Origin: Corallium rubrum
Lineage: Eukaryota > Cnidaria > Anthozoa > Scleralcyonacea > Coralliidae
Direction: 5' to 3'
Assembly (NCBI GenBank): GCA_964035015.1
Contig: OZ036012.1
Location: 257,001 to 321,000, forward strand
DNA: 64,000 nt
Shown here: one piece after another, positions 43,523 through 53,068 of the stretch
Position numbering within the stretch: position 1 is the first letter of the stretch
Layout of the letters: every line of letters begins with the position of its first letter
Made by a program: the position numbers and the translations under genes
Notes under the pieces: generated by a model
Told to the model about the DNA's origin: nothing
The model's input: only the letters and a program-made list of their open reading frames with translations
Database searches by the model: none

Positions 43523-44303
43523 AAGCAATCACATTGTCAATTACCATTTCCAATGTTTAATCTCGTTAACGCTCATACACTTTATGAAACTAACTTTCAT
43601 CGTGTTTTCGTTACATGTGGTGAAAGACAATAATGGAAATACCATTATTCAAAAATTTGGTGTAGTTCTAAGCTATATACTTCTCGAAATATTCCTGATT
43701 CCAAATGCCGTGAAGTGCGAAGATAATTTTCAGACTTTAGAAAATGTAATTTAAGCACGCTGTGTGTCAACAACATTTCATGGGAAGAAAGAACACAGAC
43801 AAAACACAAAATTTTAGTTCTAAGCTAAACTTTTCGAAATACATTATTAGCTTTCGATGAAACAAGTTTTACACAACAACGTTTGCTCCATCGCTCGGCG
43901 AAGGCTGGCGTTAATTAGCATTGATCAATGCTCCAATCTCACTGGTTCCTTATACACAAAGAGAAAGGAATGTATCGCTCCGAAGAGCTCGCGTAGACGT
44001 TATCAGGGAGGAAGTTAGCGTACGACCCAAAAGCATTACGTCTGCAAAGGAGGCTAAGAAGAGACGGTAAGTAGCAAAGGTTTGGTAACGAGGGTTTCAA
44101 ACTTAATGTATGACTAAATATAATCTCTTTTCAGTTCAATATCCTTGTGTACTTTAACTGTTGTTGTCAAACTGTTACGATCGATTTCCATAAACGAAGA
44201 CTGGAAAGAACAATTTAAATTAGTATTTAATTAAAACCTGCCTTACCTTGAAAAAAGAACAACCAACCAATGACAAAACGGTCAATAAAATCTTGAAATA
44301 CAT
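38726..44303 (-). CDS. Secreted fibrinogen-like protein, six exons, complete (coral skeletal-matrix-like family)
   Basis: Exons on the minus strand: 44303-44247, 43135-42988, 40859-40735, 39629-39421, 39202-39010, 38833-38726. They sum to 840 bases, 279 residues plus TAA, with phases 0,1,0,2,0 matching at every junction. Residues 1-18 are a signal peptide (short basic start, Leu/Val core). Residues 20-69 hold a Cys pair module (SCDRTNHG...VCTNDNGFYNWKAVDG), 70-110 a segment with CSDILNNNNDAKDGFYWI, and 111-122 VWCDMTTDGGGY, the hallmark start of a fibrinogen-like fold. Then come KAHWSF, GQGGCDRRSAGIGNIAFVKD and a Cys-rich end (SCLQQPCRCGYAFHHNTC). From memory this order resembles cnidarian 'uncharacterized skeletal organic matrix protein 5'-type proteins; that identity is inference. 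It is likely an extracellular matrix or lectin-like protein. The donor after exon 3 (AAG/GTTCGA) is weak; all other splice sites are good. Confidence 0.85.
39010..39202 (-). CDS. Exon 5 of fibrinogen-like gene
   Basis: Acceptor CCTTACTTTAAG; the first G completes Trp180 split from exon 4. It encodes SFSLKAKRPLKNLLVMGQGG, CDRRSAGIGNIAFVKDLQTE, SIVTTNFQCSKFGFGHHPSS and GNGW. Donor TGG/GTGCGT, phase 0. The QGGC...GIGNIAFVKDLQTE stretch is the most family-specific part of the protein. Confidence 0.88.
39421..39629 (-). CDS. Exon 4 of fibrinogen-like gene: TTDGGG core
   Basis: Acceptor AATTAAAG, donor CATTG/GTTTGT, 209 bases, phase 0 in and 2 out. It encodes VWCDMTTDGGGYMLIGRKRN, NASMWSVPSNN, FGFPHWTSAFGDAPILDFRVQ and KESFSDTKAHW. 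The CDMTTDGGGY motif is diagnostic for the fibrinogen C-terminal-type fold. The later part lacks the usual calcium site and WW motifs, as in the short cnidarian variants. Confidence 0.88.
39630..40734. other. Intron of the fibrinogen-like gene
   Basis: AT-rich; no repeat edge or exon seen. Confidence 0.6.
40735..40859 (-). CDS. Exon 3 of fibrinogen-like gene
   Basis: Acceptor TGTATTACAG; phase 1 in, 0 out. It encodes GSQSRGEFFDPAYDCSDIL, a run of Asn, DAKDGFYWINFGISNKPRK. The DC...GFYWI pattern is the usual lead-in to the CDM of fibrinogen-like domains, where the Cys pairs with a later one. The donor AAG/GTTCGA departs from consensus but gives an exact frame into exon 4 (KPRK-VWCDMTTDGGG). 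Confidence 0.8.
40960..41068. mobile_element. Hairpin element with GAGGCGAAGCCGAG centre
   Basis: CCGTTCTGTATCGGGGTA faces TATCCCGATACAGAACGG around the loop GAGGCGAAGCCGAG. Lies beside a TA tract. Related hairpin at 41370-41480. Confidence 0.7.
41540..41712. mobile_element. (TA)n with adjacent AACAATTAGA hairpin element
   Basis: After 56 bases of TA, TTTAACAATTAGACAACGAG leads to the core GAAGCGAAGCCGAG and the mirrored GGCGAATTGTCTAATTGTT. The same design recurs at 51583-51712. Confidence 0.7.
42233..42312. repeat. Near-perfect hairpin, 38-base arms
   Basis: GGGGAATTCGATGAAATATT faces AATATTTCATCGAATTCCCC with ACCCCTCGAGGT in the loop. Lies in an intron of the fibrinogen-like gene. Confidence 0.85.
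42688..42760. repeat. (TA)n microsatellite
   Basis: TA run joined directly to a 25-bp minisatellite. Confidence 0.95.
42761..42960. repeat. 25-bp minisatellite, eight copies
   Basis: Unit AAATAGTCTGGTGTTAGACA plus GAGTA, eight units of exactly 25 bases. Ends 28 bases from the splice donor of exon 2. Confidence 0.95.
42988..43135 (-). CDS. Exon 2 of fibrinogen-like gene: N-terminal Cys module
   Basis: Acceptor TTCTTTTCAAAG, donor GATG/GTAGGA, 148 bases, phase 0 in and 1 out. It encodes IIEGDKSFNPGSCDRT, then KLIVCTNDNGFYNWKAVD. The two cysteines and the NGFYNWKAVDG ending look like a small extracellular module with one disulfide. An eight-copy 25-bp minisatellite and a TA tract start within 30 bases downstream in the intron. 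Confidence 0.85.
43269..43325. repeat. (TG)n then (TA)n microsatellite
   Basis: About 22 TG units running into TATATA, in intron 1 of the fibrinogen-like gene. Confidence 0.95.
43431..43554. repeat. Perfect inverted repeat around a TA tract
   Basis: TTGGAAATGGTAATTGACAA (43431) and its exact mirror TTGTCAATTACCATTTCCAA (to 43553) flank a TA run of about 55 bases. The arms are about 34 bases with no mismatch seen. Confidence 0.92.
44247..44303 (-). CDS. Exon 1 of fibrinogen-like gene: signal peptide
   Basis: Nineteen codons from ATG, reading MYFKILLTVLSLVGCSFF then K, followed by a strong donor (AAG/GTAAGG), phase 0. The hydrophobic run is a classic signal peptide with a small-residue region (VGCS) suited to cleavage. 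The start was chosen because it is the only ATG giving a signal peptide in phase with exon 2. Confidence 0.8.
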
Positions 44304-44663
44304 TTTCCAATTATCTGAACAAGAAGAAAAAGTGTTAATATATATGCTAACATTGAAAAGTCATATATGACAACACAATTAACATATAACACAACACATG
44401 CCGCAGCATATATTAGCAAACACAACTGCTAAATGACAAAGCTTGACGAAATGCTGCGAAATAACACGGACACCTGACCACACGCATGCAACTACAGTAA
44501 TTTTTCGGTCTTAAAGTTTAAATTTTCTGTACAAAATACTACCAAACACGAAACAACTACACAATTGGCATGTACAAAGAAAATTCAAAATAAAATAAGT
44601 GGCAGTCAAACAGCTAAAGATTTATCAAATATATATACTGTAAGTAAATTAGAACGATAATAT
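44304..44663. promoter_or_regulatory. 5' flank of the fibrinogen-like gene
   Basis: No clear core promoter; an AT-rich ATATATATTAA on the minus strand about 40 bases before the ATG could be TATA-like, but in this AT-rich DNA it carries little weight. Confidence 0.2.
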
Positions 44664-44906
44664 ATGACATATCTCTCCATCGAGAAATGGCTCTCGCTCT
44701 TCCAAAACCTTACACTGGCTATTTTTAATAGTTTTGCAGATACTGCAGCAAAAATTTGGGATGATATGCCAGAGAATGTAAGATGTAATAGAAATCTAAA
44801 TAGTTTTAGACGATATTTGGAATCATCGCTTCATCAATTGGACTATTTCATCGTAAATAGACTTGCACATATACATAAATGTATACATCCGGCTTTCTTG
44901 CGTTAA
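44664..44906 (+). pseudogene. Tail of a non-LTR retrotransposon reverse transcriptase (relic)
   Basis: The stretch FADTAAKIWDDMPENVRCNR then NLNSFRRYLESSL has the A-x-x-WN-x-LP-x-x-(V/I)R...L-x-x-F(R/K)-x-x-L pattern seen after the RT domain in CR1/L2/jockey-type LINEs. Nothing of the RT core precedes it. Lies 360 bases beyond the start of the fibrinogen-like gene, on the other strand. Confidence 0.4.
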
Positions 44907-44971
44907 GCATGCAGATTTCTTTTTAACTGAAGTTTCTTAAAATTTAACTCTTCCTCTCTATGTCATTACCT

Positions 44972-45838
44972 GTATCAAAGTATCTTGCAGATGTCTTCGT
45001 CTTCGCAACTTGGCTGTTTATGAAGCCCAAACACAACAACGCAAAGATATATGTCAACATCAGATCAGTAATGACAATGAAAACTCAATTAAAATCTTTA
45101 ATTTTAGTTGCGGAAAGTCAAAAGCTTCAGCTCGGCCTTATTCAGCATTGTTCTTCGCTTCAGCTGTACATGGGGTCGGGGAAGTAAACAAATGTCCCAG
45201 CAGTTGGTGCGGCATATTAATACTCAATAGACTTTCTCTCTTATTATCATTAAATTATTTTAATGATAATGCCTTTCAAAGTCAATTACAATGTAAATTC
45301 CTCCAATATTCTCGCAAATGTTCTCAAATAGTCATACCTTTTCGCATAGATTTTGCCATTTATTTTTACATCACTTTCTCTCCTGCATGAATATGTAACC
45401 ACAAAGCTCAATAGTTTCCATTCATTTCGTTTACTGATTTATTAATTTCAAATTCAGTTCTTAAAATTTCGAGTTTGTTTCCTTCTACACGCCTGGGCAT
45501 GCAGGGAGGCTATGAATAAGCAGAAATTAAATCTATAACTTAAAATCTATAATAAGCAGACTACACAGACGGAGTAATATAAGGCCTGCGCTTAACGTCG
45601 CACTATAGACGAATATAATTCAGACGAATTTGTTTGAATTTTAGTCGACGAAACTGCGAGGTATAACTCGATTAAATTCGACAATTCGTCTGTGCAATTA
45701 AATTCGTCTGAGTCAGACGGATAATGCGACGATAATGTCTGTTCGAGTTACAGTGGCAGAGTCGAGGGCATATTAAAGCCAGCGCACTGGCAGCCGCCAT
45801 ACGACACATCTAGACACACATGTCAAACCACGAATCGC
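44972..45838 (+). repeat. Segmental tandem repeat, unit 1
   Basis: Starts GTATCAAAGTATCTTGCAGA and runs to ...CAGCTAAGACC. The same track recurs from 46756 and 50071. The frames in it do not stay open across copies. Confidence 0.85.
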
Positions 45839-45845
45839 AGCTAAG

Positions 45846-45965
45846 ACCTAGGTGTTGATTTTATGGAGGGACGAAAACTATAGAACCCAGCGAAAAACCC
45901 TCGAAGCACAGAAGCGACAAAGTAAACTCTACTCACATGAGCCCAAGTACTAACCCCCAACAGCA
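45846..45965 (-). repeat. 5S SINE fragment in unit 1
   Basis: Minus-strand GAGGGTTTTTCGCTGGG and TTAGTACTTGGGCT; the 5S head is truncated. Confidence 0.75.
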
Positions 45966-46147
45966 CACGCTTCTGTGCTTTCCTTGCGTGTCATGCCGCA
46001 TGCTCATGCATGTTCACGGCGTCAGCGACTCTAGTAGGAAAGTTACTTCTTCTGACATCCAAGGGAGCCCCTTACTTGCCAAATTAATGATGTCATCCGA
46101 CTCATTATGATAATCGGTATCTGAGTCGGTTGAAATATGGTATAGTA

Positions 46148-46345
46148 GGTTAATACTGCCGAAACAGAGAACGTAAGTAGTCTAACGTTTCGAGCGAAGG
46201 CCCTTGACGTTTCTCTCTGACGAAGGGCCTTCGCTCGAAACGTTAGACTACTTACGTTCTCTGTTTCGGCAGTATTAACCAACTATACCATATTTCGATT
46301 GTTGTTTCAACACTGCCTACGCAGCACACTACTTTTATTACACCA
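46148..46345. mobile_element. Head-to-head fragment of Penelope-like 3' end
   Basis: A near-perfect palindrome built from the TACTGCCGAAACAGAGAACG sequence also found at the 3' end of the element at 32.1 kb, followed by the unique 3' tail ATTTCGATTGTTGTTTC...CTACTTTTATTAC. Such terminal inverted arrangements are known for Penelope-like elements. Confidence 0.6.
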
Positions 46346-46755
46346 TCTGAATCGGTTAGCCTGTGTAGCTGGCGGGCAACGCGAAACACCGCCTGCCCAA
46401 AAACCATGTGTTTTTGAGTTGCCCGTCCGCTGGGTGATGGAGAACTCTGATTGGTCAGAATATTGAATTTTGATTTCAAGAGTTATCATTATCACTAGTA
46501 TTGATAAAGATGGCTTCGAATGTGGCAGACACGAGTGGACAAATAAGCGAATGTATCAAGTTATTTAAGCGATATCGGTCGTCACGTCGTTTTGAAGAGT
46601 GAACGACGAATTGCAATTGAATATCTATTGCTTGGTATAGAGATCATGATTGCAATTTTGCCAACTGGAGATTTGGTGTGCGTGCTTTTTGGTGAAGCGT
46701 GAGATGATGAAAATGTCTGAAATTATTATATAACGATGGCTGTTCTGTACACAAA

Positions 46756-47800
46756 GTATCAAAGTATCTTGCAGATGTCTTCGTCTTTGCAACTTGGCTG
46801 TTTATGAAGCCCAAACACAACAACGCAAAGATATATGTCAACATCAGATCAGTAATGACAATGAAAACCCGATTGAAATCTTTCATTTTAGTTGCGGAAA
46901 GTCAAAAGCTTCAGCTCGGCCTTATTCAGCTATTGTTCTTCGTTTCCGCCGAGTTGGTGGCTGATCCTTTCATGAGTTTCAAAATTACCATAAGCTGTCT
47001 AAAACAATTTCCTTCTTTTTTCTTTGAGATATTGATATAAACAATAATATTGTAGGTGAGCCAAATATACGTTCTTTCAAAAAGGACTACATTTCTATAT
47101 CCGGCAAATTGAACGAACTCTTTAAATGTACACGTTCGTTTGTATCATTATTTTACTCTTGTCTTTCTCAGCGGCATATTAAAACTCAATTGACTTTCTC
47201 TCTTATCATTAAAATAAATCCTTTCAAAGTCAATTAGAATACAAATTCCTCCAATATTCTCGCTTATTCTATCCAATAGTCATACCTTTTCGCATAGATT
47301 TTGCCATTTATTTTACATCATTTTCTCTCCTGCATGAATATGTAACCACAAAGCTCAATCGTTTCCATTCATTTCATTTACTGATTTATTAATTTCAAAT
47401 TCAGTTCTTAAAATTTCGAGTTTGTTTCCCTCTACACGTTTGGACATGCAGGAAGGATATGAATAAGCAGAAATTAAATCTATAACTTCAAATCTAAAAT
47501 AAGCAGATTAAATGGAGTAATATAAGGCCTGCACTAAACACGTCGCACTATAGACGAATATAATTCAGACGAATTTATTTGCTTGAACTTTATTCGACGA
47601 AACTGCGAGGTATAACTCGATTAAATTCGACAATTCGTCTGGGCAATTCAATTCGTCTGAGTCAGACGGATAATGCGACGATAATGTCTGTTCGAGTTAC
47701 AGTGGCAGAGTCGAGTGCATATTAAAGCCAGCGCACGGGCAGCCGCCATACGACACATCTACGACCCACATGCCAGCCCACGAATCGCAGCTAAGACATA
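46756..47800 (+). repeat. Segmental tandem repeat, unit 2
   Basis: Copy of unit 1 with about 180 extra bases. It is cut at 47800 by the composite insertion and resumes at 49330. Confidence 0.85.
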
Positions 47801-49329
47801 CAATCTTAGACAATAATAGTTGTAACAGACAGTCAACCCCTCCCCCCCCCCCCCCGATTCAATAACTCCATTCCCACATTGTTTCATTTCGGTCAACATT
47901 GAATCGGGAGGAGGGGGTGTTACAACACTATTGTCCAAGATTGTCCTTGACTGATTTTTCTTAATATTGTATAAAATACAGCTAAAATATAATTTCTATT
48001 TGTAAATTACAGTCAATAAACAATGGTGAAGTTTGAGACTGTTTCGTGCAATTAGTAGAAAGATATTTGCATTTAATTGGATGGAGTGGGAAATCTTGGG
48101 TGGAGTGTGCAAACTTGGGTGGAGTGGACAAACTCAGGTGAAGTGGGCAATCTTGGGTGGAGTATGCAAGGGGGGGGGGGAGGGTCACATTGGCCACAGA
48201 CTGGAAAGATTTGCCTGTGGAGTAGGCTAAAGGTCCTTCTCCCATTTGAGGCAGCACTTCACTTGCGATAGTAATTTCTAGTAATATTACTATTGTTTAC
48301 ATATGACGCTCATATTTCAGCCGTTGGGTGATTGATATCTGAGCCCGCTTTAACTGAATCTATATCTGACATTGTAATGATTGGGGGAAAATAAGCACGT
48401 ACGGTGTATTTCATTTCATAATAGAACGTTTTATTTAAGTTTAAAAATTATTTCCCCAGCTAATACTATCAATGAATTGTTAATGGTAATATCATTATTT
48501 TTATATTAAGATTAATAGCTTCAAAAACTAAGAAGACCCGCCGCTACCCTGTCGTAGAAATTTGAGAAATTATCGTATTGCCGCACGCGTTTTAGACGAA
48601 GCGAAATCTGGAAGAGTTTGCAATCATTCAATAAATAAGTATAAAGCGTAAGCCTTTTATAGAATGCTTGTAAAGCCACATTTATTCATAAGCAGTTGGT
48701 TTAATTTCCCCTGCGCAACTATATACCGCCTTATGCAACGGTCTACCAACGGTCTACAACGGTATACCATGGGTTTCAAAGGGATTTACATGTATATTAA
48801 TCTTGTTATATTGTAGTGGTAGACCGTGGTAGACCGTTGGTGGATGGTTCAGATAACTATTTATTATATAAATTATAAACACAATGAATAGCGACAAAAT
48901 TTTAAGATATATCGTCTTAGTGTTACTCTACATGTCAATACTTCAACCTCTAGCCTTTCCTTTCCTTAATATATGTTATTCTTTTGCCCATGGAAGAGAT
49001 TGTTATTTCTAATTTGGATGTCAAAGCTACGGAGGGTATTTAATACTCGATATTGAAAATTTGATGCAAACTAATCTTTTAATGCTGTATCACTACCGTA
49101 ACATAAAAAAACTACTTGTTTTATCAAAATTAGGAAAATTGAGTCTTAGACAATCTTGGACAATAATAGTTGTAACAGTCAACCACTCCCCCCCCCCCCC
49201 GATTCAATAACTCCATTCCCACATTGTTTCATTTCTGTCAACACTGAATTGGGGGGAGGGGGTATTGTTTCATTTCTGTCAACACTGAATTGGGGGGAGG
49301 GGGTGTTACAACATTATTGTCCAAGATTG
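47801..49329. mobile_element. Composite TA-flanked insertion with a MITE at each end
   Basis: Both ends are copies of one palindromic MITE (CAATCTTAGACAATAATAGT...TATTGTCCAAGATTG; 47801-47943 and about 49151-49329). The whole block interrupts the segmental unit at TA: unit 1 reads GACC-TA-GGTGTTG, here GACA-TA-CAATC...GATTG-TA-GGTGTTG. The inner MITE edges are not flanked by TA. About 1.2 kb of non-coding DNA lies between. Confidence 0.75.
48086..48175. repeat. Short tandem repeat, about 20 bp, four copies
   Basis: CTTGGGTGGAGTG-type units in a row, inside the composite insertion. Confidence 0.75.
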
Positions 49330-49331
49330 TA

Positions 49332-49466
49332 GGTGTTGATTTTATGGAGGGAGGAAAACCGCAGGGCCCGGCAAAAAACCCTCGAAGCACAGAAGCGACA
49401 AAGTAAACTCTACTCACATTAGCCCAAGTACTAACCCCGTCTAACCGGGCTTAACTTTTGACGAGG
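49332..49466 (-). repeat. 5S SINE in unit 2
   Basis: On the minus strand: TTAAGCCCGGTTAGACGGGG, TTAGTACTTGGGCT, then the GAGGGTTTTTTGCC body. Part of box C is deleted. Confidence 0.8.
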
Positions 49467-50070
49467 CAGCGCCCTAACAGCACACGCTACTGTGCTTTCC
49501 TTTCCGTGTCATGCCGCATGCTCATGCATGTTCACGGCGTCAGCGAGACTGGTAGGAAAGTTACTTATTCTGACATTCAGGAAGCCCGTTACTTGCCAAA
49601 TTAGTGATGTCATCCGACTCATTATGATAATCGGTCTCTGAATCGGTTAGCCTGTGTAGCTGGAGGACAACGGGAAACACCGCTTGCCCAAAAACCATGT
49701 GTTTTTTGCCCCAAAACCAGGTGCTTTTGAATTGTCCGCGCGCTGGGTGACAGAGAACACTGATTGGTCAGAATATTGATTTTTGATTTCAAGAGTTACA
49801 TTATCACTAGTATTGATAAAGATGGCTTCGAATGTGGCAGACATGCATGAGTGGACAAATAAGCCAATGTATCAAATTTTTTATGCGATATCGGTCGTCA
49901 CGTCGTTTTGAAGAGTGAACAACGAATTGCAATTGAATATCTATTTCGTGGTATAGAGATGTGATTGCAATTTTGCCAACTGGATTTGGTGTGTATGCTT
50001 TTTGGTGATGCGTGAGATGATGAAAACGTCTGGGATTATTATATATAACGATGGCTGTTATGTACACAAA

Positions 50071-50890
50071 GTATCAAAGTAACTTGCAGTTGTCTTCGTC
50101 TTTGCAACTTAGCTGTTTATTAAAGCCAAACACAACAACGCAAAGATTTATGTCAACATCAGATCAGTAATGACAATGAAAACCCGATTGAAATCTTTCA
50201 TTTTAGTTGCGGAAAGTCAAAAGCTTCAGCTCGGCCTTATTCAGCTATTGTTCTTCGTTTCCGCCGAGTTGGTGGCTGATCCTTTCATGAGTTTCAAAAT
50301 TACCATAAGCTCTCTAAAACAATTTCCTTCTTTTTTCTTTGAGATATTGATATAAACAACAATATTGTAGGTGAGCCAAATATACGTTCTTTCAAAAAGG
50401 ACTACATTTCTATATCCAGCAAATTGAACAAACTCTTTAAATGTACACGTTCGTTTGTATCATTATTTTACTCTTGTCTTTCCCAGCGGCATATTAAAAC
50501 TCAATTGACTTTCTCTCTTATCATTAAAATAATTAAAATTTCGAGTTTGTTTCGTTCTACACGCCTGGGCATGCATGGAGGTTATGAATAAGCAGAAATT
50601 AAATCTATAACTTAAAATCTATAATAAGCAGATAGTACACAAGCAGAGGGAATAATATAAGGCCTGCGCTAAACGTCACACTATAGACGAATATAAATCA
50701 GACGAATTTAATTGTTTGACTTTATTCGACGAAACTGCGAGGTATAACTCGATTAAATTCGACAATTCGTCTGGGCAATTAAATTCGTCTGAGTCAGACG
50801 GATAATTCGACGATAATGTCTGTTCCAGTTCCAGTGGCAGAGTTGAAGGCATATTAAAGGCGCACTGGCAGCCGCCATACGACACGTCAC
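50071..50890 (+). repeat. Segmental tandem repeat, unit 3
   Basis: Third copy, closest to unit 2, with a deletion at about 50530 and ending in a 5S SINE. Confidence 0.85.
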
Positions 50891-50902
50891 AGCTGAGACC
50901 TC

Positions 50903-51045
50903 GGTGTTGATTGTACGGAGGGAGGAAAACCGGAGCGGCGAAAAAACCCTCGAAGGACAGGAGAGAGCGACTAAACTTCCATGCTTGAGAACGGAGTTAT
51001 TCCCAGACGGTCATCCATCCACTTGAGTACTAACCGGGCGTCCAC
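50903..51045 (-). repeat. 5S SINE at end of unit 3
   Basis: Minus strand: CCCGGTTAGTACTCAAGTGG, ATGGATGACCGTCTGGGAAT, then GAGGGTTTTTTCGCC. Confidence 0.8.
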
Positions 51046-52299
51046 CATTTCAATATGGAACGAGTATAAATACACAGCACAATTAGAACGCTTCATAATT
51101 ATTATGAAGCGTTCTCTCCCTTCAATAGCAATAACTTTCACAGTTTCATTATGAAAACATCATAATTATTTCTGACTTAATTGTATTATGACTTTGTAAA
51201 CAATCAACGAAATTAAAAATACTAATAGTATTTAAGAATCAGTGCAAGTAAATATACATACTGATAAAATAACAACCTACAAGATAATTCAATAATTGCT
51301 TATTAATGCTTGCTTAATTGTAATTAAATATTGCTTAATACTAAATATTGCTTAATACCAAACAGAGCCAGTGTGAAGCTTCACTCAAGCCAGGTCATTC
51401 AAACATAATCATTGTTAGTTAGCTGGCTTTACCAAATAAACCATAAGGACAAAGTTGACAACTGACTATCGCATGCACATGCACTGTATCTGTACTGTAC
51501 TGTACTGTATTACAATAATATAACCAAAGTTCAATGTACATAAATATGCCAAACAATTAATAATAAAGTTAGGTAACAATTAACTATATATATATATATA
51601 TATTTAACAATTAGATTATGAGCTCGAAATTTCTATGGGTGAATAGTTGACGAGAGCGGAGCTCGAGTCAACTATCATCTCATAGAAATTGAGAGCGAAT
51701 AATCTAATTGTTTTAGTAGAAACTAACTTGTGTACCTTAGTTCTTCCAAATTATTTCAAAAAACGAAGCATAACCATTGTTTCTGTGCGAAAACCAAGGC
51801 AAAACAATATTTCACTCCTCGTGTCCTCCATGTTGTTTTACTGCATGGCCGCGCGAGTACTGGTACTCAATTTGCTACTCGCTATCTATTGACGAATAGA
51901 TATCGAGTAGAGCAGCCAATCAGAGATTGCAGCATTTGCAATAGAATACTAGTACGTTTCTACTAAATATATATATATCTTTTTAAATAACTATATGCAC
52001 ACTGTCTTTTTAATTCTCTATTATTCTTAGTAAATATATTCAAAGAACTATTTTGAAGAATTGGTCATTCACTATCTTCATGTGTGGTAATAATCCATCA
52101 ACATTATTTAGTTACTATATACTTTCTTTCCACTGGCCTTGAGCTATTGATAGAAGGACAACTGCAAAATATGAAATATAATGCATAGTCAACTTGCACT
52201 TAGAGTACACTAGCTTAATAACCTACTGTAAATGCTACAATGTAAAATATACAAACAGTCAGACTTTATATTCAGGATAATGTATAGTATAAAAGATGA
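51046..52299. other. No gene; one (TA)n-linked hairpin element at 51583-51712
   Basis: After (TA)n at 51583, TTTAACAATTAGATTATGAG with core GAGAGCGGAGCTCGAG faces ATAATCTAATTGTT, the same family as 41596-41712. A second hairpin (CTACTCGCTATCTATTG / AATAGATATCGAGTAG) is at 51878-51912. Confidence 0.65.
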
Positions 52300-52965
52300 G
52301 TTTGGCACAACAATTAACCGGTCAAGCCTTGGCTAATGAATAGTGGTTGAACAACAATTAACCAGTCAAGCCTTGGCTAATGAATAGTGGTTGAACAACA
52401 AATCAAGCTACAGTAGTCAAGTCTTGGCTGATGAATAGTGGTTGATCAACAATTAACCAATCAAGCCTTGCCTGATAAATAGTGGCTGATCAACAGTTAG
52501 CTGGTCATGCCTTGCCTGATAAATAGTGGTTGATAAAAAATTAACCGGTCATGCCTTGCCTGATAAATAGTGGTTGAACAACAATTAACCGGTCATGCCT
52601 TGCCTGATAAATAGTGGTTGATCAACAATTAACCGGTCAAGCCTTGCCTAATAAATAGTGGTTGATCAACAATTAACTGGTCATGCCTTGCCTGATAAAT
52701 AGTGGTTAAACAACAATTAACCGGTCAAGCCTTGCCTGATAAATAGTGGTTGATCAACAATTAACCAGTCAAGTGTTGCCTGGTAAATAGTGGTTGATCA
52801 ACAATTAACTGCATGGTCATGCCTTGCCTGATAAATAGTGGTTGAACAGCACTGAATTAGCCGGTCAAGCCTTGCCTGATAAATAGTGGTTGAACAACAA
52901 TGAACCAGTCAAGTCTTGACTGGTGAATAATGGTTGAACAATTACAATTAATCAGTCAAGTGTAT
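52300..52965. repeat. 44-bp minisatellite, about 15 copies
   Basis: Unit GGTTGATCAACAATTAACCG plus GTCAAGCCTTGCCTGATAAATAGT. The unit length varies slightly at a few joins. Confidence 0.95.
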
Positions 52966-53068
52966 ACTCACTTGCATTAAAAGTGACACTATGATATATT
53001 GAGTTCTAACTTTGATCACTTCAGGTCTCAAATACAAACTTAGATGAATAAAACTTACTTTCCAATTG

